Assembly (NCBI RefSeq): GCF_019175385.1
Contig: NC_083339.1
Location: 78,884,307-78,948,306 of the forward strand
Direction of reading: 5' to 3'
Length of the DNA stretch: 64,000 bases
Origin: Lycium barbarum
Taxonomy: Eukaryota; Streptophyta; Magnoliopsida; Solanales; Solanaceae
The notes below the pieces were generated by a model that was not told the DNA's origin, ran no database searches, and saw only the letters and a program-made list of their open reading frames with translations. Numbering within the stretch: position 1 is the first letter of the stretch; every line of letters begins with the position of its first letter. Below are positions 59,227-64,000 of this stretch, piece after piece. The position numbers and the translations under genes were made by a program.

Positions 59227-60641
59227 TGATGTTTGGCCTAAAATAAATTTATTTACTCATTGTTGCCTAACATTTTAATACTTTTAATCATCTTTTGAGT
59301 ATTATTATATTACTGTGCGCTTAATATTATAATTTTATTATGTAGGAATAAAGCAGTGCCAGAATGAGAAAATTGAAGTACTGTGTTGAAATTAAGAAAA
59401 AAAGAAGACAAATAGGTTGTACAAACAAATACGTTAAGGTGCGATTGCCCATGAAAATTTTTGGAGGAAAGTTCAAGTGAGCACAGTTATTAAAATATTG
59501 TCAGGACCTCAAAAACGAAAAGTGAAATCTTGATTCCAGTATTATTTAGGGAGTGAATTACTTACCATATAAAGTGGCATTTATTTATGGTAAGTATGAG
59601 AAAAAAAGGGCTGCTGGACGTGGAAAGGTATAATTCTACATGGTAAAGGAGAGCATAATAGAAAACGTACTTGGCAGCAAAGTGGCTGAGAAAGGAAGAC
59701 TTTAGAATTTCTCGGTCCAAGTTGGATTTGGTCTTTTAAAAGCCCAGGCCTTTTGGTACCCTATAAATACATATTCAATAGGGTTTTTCCATAACTTTGG
59801 AAAAACATAAAACCATTAGTTCATACCTAGAGAGAGCTTAGAGCTGCCGTGGCAGCTGGAGTTACAGCGTTTTACCTTCTCTTCTCCGTATTACTCATTT
59901 TTACATTTTTTATTCGGATGATTTGTTGTTTTTCCTCCATGTCTATGTGGAGCTAACTCTTTAGATCTAGGGCTTTGACACAAACATGAAAGTTGACGTT
60001 TGATTATTGTTTCTATCGATTGATTTTCCATCTTTGGGTTATTTATTTAGTCTTGGTCTTAATTTTTTAATTACTTGATCACTAATTAGACACTATCTGT
60101 GGCGTGTGAATTAAACTAGGTATAGGGAATTTGCATGCGTAATAAGAATAAATAGAGCTTGTTCGATTAATCGTTTCGCTAATGAGGATAGGAATATACC
60201 TTTTAGCCTTGCTTAGTTGAATACAGAGAAGTAAATGCGTTCTTGTTACCTCTGGCGACCATAGGAATATAAGCGTTATAGTAGCATCTACAGGCTTCTG
60301 AGCAACTCGGAAAATACTCATAAAGTTATAAATAACCCGTCAACTAGTAACCCGTAGGTAGAATGATTTTAAGACTTAACTGGATTGTTTGTGGTCATAG
60401 CCCTAGATCTATCTCTTCTCCGATAAAAATATGCTCTTTCTTGGTTGAAGGTTATTATTTGTTTTACTTTTTAGTTAGTGAATAATTATATCTTGAGATT
60501 TTACTTCTTGTGTAGATAATTAGTATCGTTTAATTTAGTAAATAGTTAATCCTAAGTCTTTGTGGGTACGATATCTGGACTTTAAAAATCCTATATTACT
60601 TGTTTGACCATATATACTTGCGTGTGCGTTTGGGAACAACA
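59227..60641 (+). mobile_element. Element D, left LTR (about 1415 bp)
   Basis: Starts 'tgatgtttggcc' and ends near 'gggaacaaca' before a primer binding site. The right LTR at 63408 repeats it from 'tgatgttcggcc'. A TATA box 'ctataaata' lies at 59761-59769 and has a twin in the right LTR near 63953. The start CTA/TG and length differ from the chromoviral LTRs around it. Confidence 0.85.
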
Positions 60642-60645
60642 AGTC

Positions 60646-60664
60646 TTTGGCGCTGTTGCCAGGG
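60646..60664 (+). other. Primer binding site of D (tRNA-Asp-like, Athila/Tat type)
   Basis: 'tttggcgctgttgccaggg' is two bases from 'TTTGGCGCCGTTGCCGGGG', a start common in the Athila/Tat branch of plant gypsy elements and read there as complementary to an Asp tRNA. It differs from the Met-tRNA type of A, B, C and H. Confidence 0.65.
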
Positions 60665-60763
60665 ACTTAGAAATTAACTGTTTTTCTAGATTAGACTTTT
60701 CTTTTATCTTTACAAGTTTTTATTCTATTTTATTTTTGCTTTGTTTTGTGTATTTTTCTTTAC

Positions 60764-61504
60764 ATGGAGTTTTCACCTTGTCATTACTTGGCATCTTTGG
60801 CGTACAACTTTAAAATATATGTCGTTCTAAGTGATAGACTCTCGAATGGTATTATTCAAAAATTTAAAGAAAAAATTGAGTTCTACCATGAGGTTGAAGA
60901 ATTTTGTGTCCCTGTTCACTACTTGAATAAGGATTTGAGTGCAAAAGTTGATTCTTTTAACGAACAACAACTTAGTGATGAGTTGCGTGAAGCTGAAAAG
61001 GATCTTCTAGACCAAATTGAGGAGTCAAAATTCGAGAGTAAATCATTATACCATATTTTTCTTGATGATGCCAATGTTGAGACAAGTGCACTAGAGTCTT
61101 GTGAGAAAGTAGATAATATTATTTTTGATGACTCTAGCTTGTGTATATATGGGGATGGAGATAGTGGTACAATTCATGAGTTAGGGCGCATAAGACCTCA
61201 TTCCAATCATTTTTCCACATTGTGCTTAGATAGTAAGATGGTAATCGATCCATCTGAGTCTATAGGGGAGCCAAAGGGTGAGGATAAGAGTGCCTATATT
61301 CTTGAATTTGTTGTGCCAAAAAGTGAGAATTACATTCCTCATCTAAAGGCCGAACAATGCAAAGTGAAAAATTTATTACTTGGCCTAATTATCTTTGTAC
61401 CTCCACCAAAGGAGCATAGCCGCAGACTGGATGCCCTGTTAGGGGTACAATTCATAAGTTCAAGGTGGAGGAAAAAGTTGATTCACGTCGTGCCACGCCA
61501 TTAA
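60764..61504 (+). CDS. Uncharacterised 246-residue ORF of element D
   Basis: The first ATG of the frame (MEFSPCHYLASLAYNF) lies about 100 bp after the primer binding site. The protein is acidic in its middle, with FNEQQLSDELREAEKDLLDQ likely helical, and basic at its end (SSRWRKKLIHVVPRH). There is no zinc knuckle, no protease, RT or integrase motif, and no signal peptide or clear membrane segment. It is the only long frame of D. Just past its stop the noncoding 'gcgcttgttgggagacaacc' recalls a motif that I have seen in many plant LARD elements. A gag relic or an element-specific protein are both possible. Confidence 0.4.
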   Translation: MEFSPCHYLASLAYNFKIYVVLSDRLSNGIIQKFKEKIEFYHEVEEFCVPVHYLNKDLSAKVDSFNEQQLSDELREAEKDLLDQIEESKFESKSLYHIFLDDANVETSALESCEKVDNIIFDDSSLCIYGDGDSGTIHELGRIRPHSNHFSTLCLDSKMVIDPSESIGEPKGEDKSAYILEFVVPKSENYIPHLKAEQCKVKNLLLGLIIFVPPPKEHSRRLDALLGVQFISSRWRKKLIHVVPRH

Positions 61505-63407
61505 ATCAAGCGCTTGTTGGGAGACAACCCAGCTTGTATTTTTTTAAAATTTTTTATAGTGTCACGTTTTGTTTTGTTTTTGTTGTGTTTTTTATTTTGC
61601 AGATTAGGGGAAGTCTGAGTACCCGAAGTTGAAAGTTGAGGAGCATGCCAGAGTTTTAAGTGTGGGGTCATTCATCCCTTGATGATGAGAGCATGTTGCT
61701 AGCTAGGCCCTAGAGGATCCCAGGGAGTATTTCTTGCTTTACTAGTTTTTATTTTTTCCATCTATATGCACTGAGGGCATTGTATGATTTTAAGTGTGGG
61801 GTGGGAAATACGTCCCTGGTAAGGTTGAGGATGATGATTTAATATGCCTTAGGATTTTGTTTTATTAGTTTTGAGTCTCAGTGTCGAGGAAAAAAAATGA
61901 AAAAAAATTGATTGAAAAATTCAAAAAAGTTTTTTTTTCTTTGATTTTCTTTAGTAAATTCTTAATCCCCTCATTAGTGGCATTCATCATCCACCCCCTT
62001 GGATTTTCTTATGACCTCAATTCTTTCCTTGGGGGGGGGGGGGGGGGGGGGCTTTGAACCGGGTAATTTTTTATTTTTAGGATTAACTTTTTTATTTTTT
62101 AGGAGTAGTAAAGTAGAGAGAAGAAAGACCTTGTGACTTGTTTGATGCTAGCATATTTGGGCCTGAGCTTGAGTAGTACTTTCCTGTGAGTGTTTGATAA
62201 GGAAAAATATAGTAGACTTTTTGACATCTAGCTCAAGGTTATGACTCTCTGTATAACTTATTCTTATTTTGTAGATCGTCATGATCCTATCTGTCCTAGA
62301 ATAGAATTGATCTATCTTGATTAAGACTTGTGCCATGTGTGGTGAGGGTTTCTTGCATATATTCCATGTTTTTCATCTTAGTCTAGAACTTGCCCTGCAT
62401 GTTATTGAAGCGAAATAAAAAGTGTTGTTTTGTTTAGAAGATGATAATAGACTTTCTTTGATATGGCTTGTAAATTTTAGCCTTTTCAGAAATTGTATCA
62501 CTAGTTAGCCCTTTGAGCCTGTAGCCTTTCATTTGTTAGCCGTATTTTTGCCTTGACCCTTTTTGTTGAATCCTTGATTTTTGCACCTTGCTTCCTTGAG
62601 CACTGTAGCTTAGACTGTGAATAATTGATAAATTTGAAGAAAGGGAAAGTCAAGTGAAAAAAATGGTGACCAATGATAGCTCCAAAGTGAAGAAAAGGCC
62701 GTCTTAGAAAGAATGTGAAAAAAAAATGCTTGAAAAAAAAAAATGAATCGTTCTTGATATGATGAGAATTTCTAGTGAAATAATTGATGAAGAGAGGGTT
62801 GAAAAATAAAGTTAAGAAATGAAAATAATGGGTGATGAAGTCTAAAAGTGCAAAGTGCGTAGGGAAGTGTAAGTCACTATTATATAGTTTTCCTACCCGT
62901 CCCCTAGCCAACATTGCAACCCGTTAAAGTCCTATTTGATTCTATTCGAGCACGCTTAATTAGTGGAGATGTACATAATGGGCACGCCTATAGTTCTTTG
63001 TGCATACATGTGAATTTCTTTGTGACTGCGAGAGTTGTGCCTTGATGCTAAGTTCTTAAATTACATTCATCCCTTGAATTAGGTGTGTGGACTATTGTTT
63101 TTTCTTGTGAGGGCACTTGTTTCATGATAGATAGGTGATGCTATTAGATTTCTTTGACAAAGTAGGTGAGCGAGCTTAAATTTGATGAGTTAGAGTCCGT
63201 CTATGAGGTTAGGAAGTTAGAAGTTTATTGTTTGTTTGTTGACTTGTATATCTTGCATGATGATCAGGAACTGTATATTAGATGGTTTGAGTTGCTATAG
63301 GGCCTAATTGTTGGTATCAACCAAAGTGGCGATGTTCCTACGCTTGATTTATTGATAGTGATTTTAATGCTTACTCGAGGACGAGCAAGAGTTTAAGTGT
63401 GGGGTGG
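61505..63407 (+). mobile_element. Element D noncoding internal region with three polypurine-tract-like motifs
   Basis: No gene is supported. 'ttttaagtgtggggt' occurs at about 61659 and 61791, and 'gtttaagtgtggggtggtga' at 63391-63410 abuts the right LTR and is the functional tract. A 21-G run lies at 62031-62051, and A-rich stretches at 61890-61935 and 62700-62750. This fits a large non-autonomous retrotransposon derivative (LARD). Confidence 0.7.
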
Positions 63408-64000
63408 TGATGTTCGGCCAAAAATACATATATTTACTCATTGTTGCCTCACATTTTAATAATTTTAATCGTCTTTTGAGTATTATTATATTAATGTGCG
63501 CTTAATATTATAATTTTATTGTGTAGGAATAAAGCAGTGCCAGAATGAGAAAATTTGGGAGAATATTGAAGTACTGTGTTGAAATTAAGAAAACAAGAAG
63601 ACAAAAAGTTTGTGCAAACAAATACGTGAAGGTGCGACTGCCCATGCAAATTTCTGGAGGAAAGTTCAAGTGAGCACAATTATTAAAATATTGTCAGGAC
63701 CTCAAAAAGGAAAAGTGAAATCTTGATTCCAGTATTATTTGGGGAGTGAATTACTTAACATATAAAGTGGCATTTATTTATGGTAAGTATAAGAAAAAAG
63801 GGCTGCTGGACGTGGAAAGTTAGAATTCTACATGGTAAAGGAGAGCATAATAGAAAACGTACTTTGCAGCAAAGTGGCCGAGAAAGGAAGACTTTAGAAT
63901 TTCTCGGTCCAAGTTGGATTTGGTCTTTTAAAAGCCCAGGCCTTTTGGTACCCTATAAATACATATTCTACAGGGTTTTTCCATAACTTTGGAAAAACTT
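63408..64000 (+). mobile_element. Element D, right LTR, cut by the window end
   Basis: Starts 'tgatgttcggcc' and matches the left LTR from 59227 on, with scattered substitutions and an extra 'tttgggagaat' near 63553. About 820 bp of it lie outside the window. The frame seen at 63780-63986 is present in both LTRs and is not a gene. Confidence 0.85.

Overview
The window looks like intergenic heterochromatin from a large plant genome. It is AT-rich and packed with LTR retrotransposons, microsatellites and MITEs, and I find no intact host gene. A eudicot, most likely a member of the Solanaceae, is my inference from the style of the Ty3/gypsy LTRs, the plant-mobile-domain gene and the copia remnants. 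No species can be named from the sequence alone.

Layout, left to right. 1-3146: the end of a gypsy LTR (called I) that cuts the last exon of a decayed plant-mobile-domain (MAIN-like) gene on the minus strand (3147-~5625). 5650-6776: AT-rich spacer with a 205-bp duplication. 6777-20622: a gypsy-type element H without recognisable gag-pol. Its 3' LTR was entered by two further elements, now solo LTRs G (12891-15852) and F (17025-19719). 20623-23524: a fold-back element, a copia-like LTR (K) and a hAT-like MITE. 23525-~27190: a 5'-truncated, dead Ty1/copia element L (minus). 28288-48580: a gypsy chromovirus A (minus) flanked by TTGGA target duplications. Its pol gene is split by a second complete chromovirus B (33371-44023, plus) flanked by GGTGG. 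48907-64000: a nest in which LTR J was entered by element C (50436 on), C was entered by solo LTR E (53512-56013), and C's 3' LTR was entered by element D (59227 to beyond the window).

How the parts relate. A and B carry the gag-protease-RT-RNase H-integrase-chromodomain order, but both are broken by stops, frameshifts, deletions and lost catalytic residues. C and H look like non-autonomous relatives: C shares LTR ends and the flank of the 3' LTR with A, and H shares its leader and polypurine tract with B. C carries an antisense ORF instead of gag-pol. D is a LARD-like element with a tRNA-primed start and one ORF of unknown function.

The most unusual signal is not a gene. LTRs that differ widely in sequence share one ordered set of modules: a palindrome array just upstream of a TATA box (five of the families), an AG/GTATGT-like motif, a family-specific minisatellite, then a small hairpin with a 7-nt loop (GTAC-based stem, with a paired substitution in F), and the LTR end. 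All assignments were made by eye; no alignment or database search was run.
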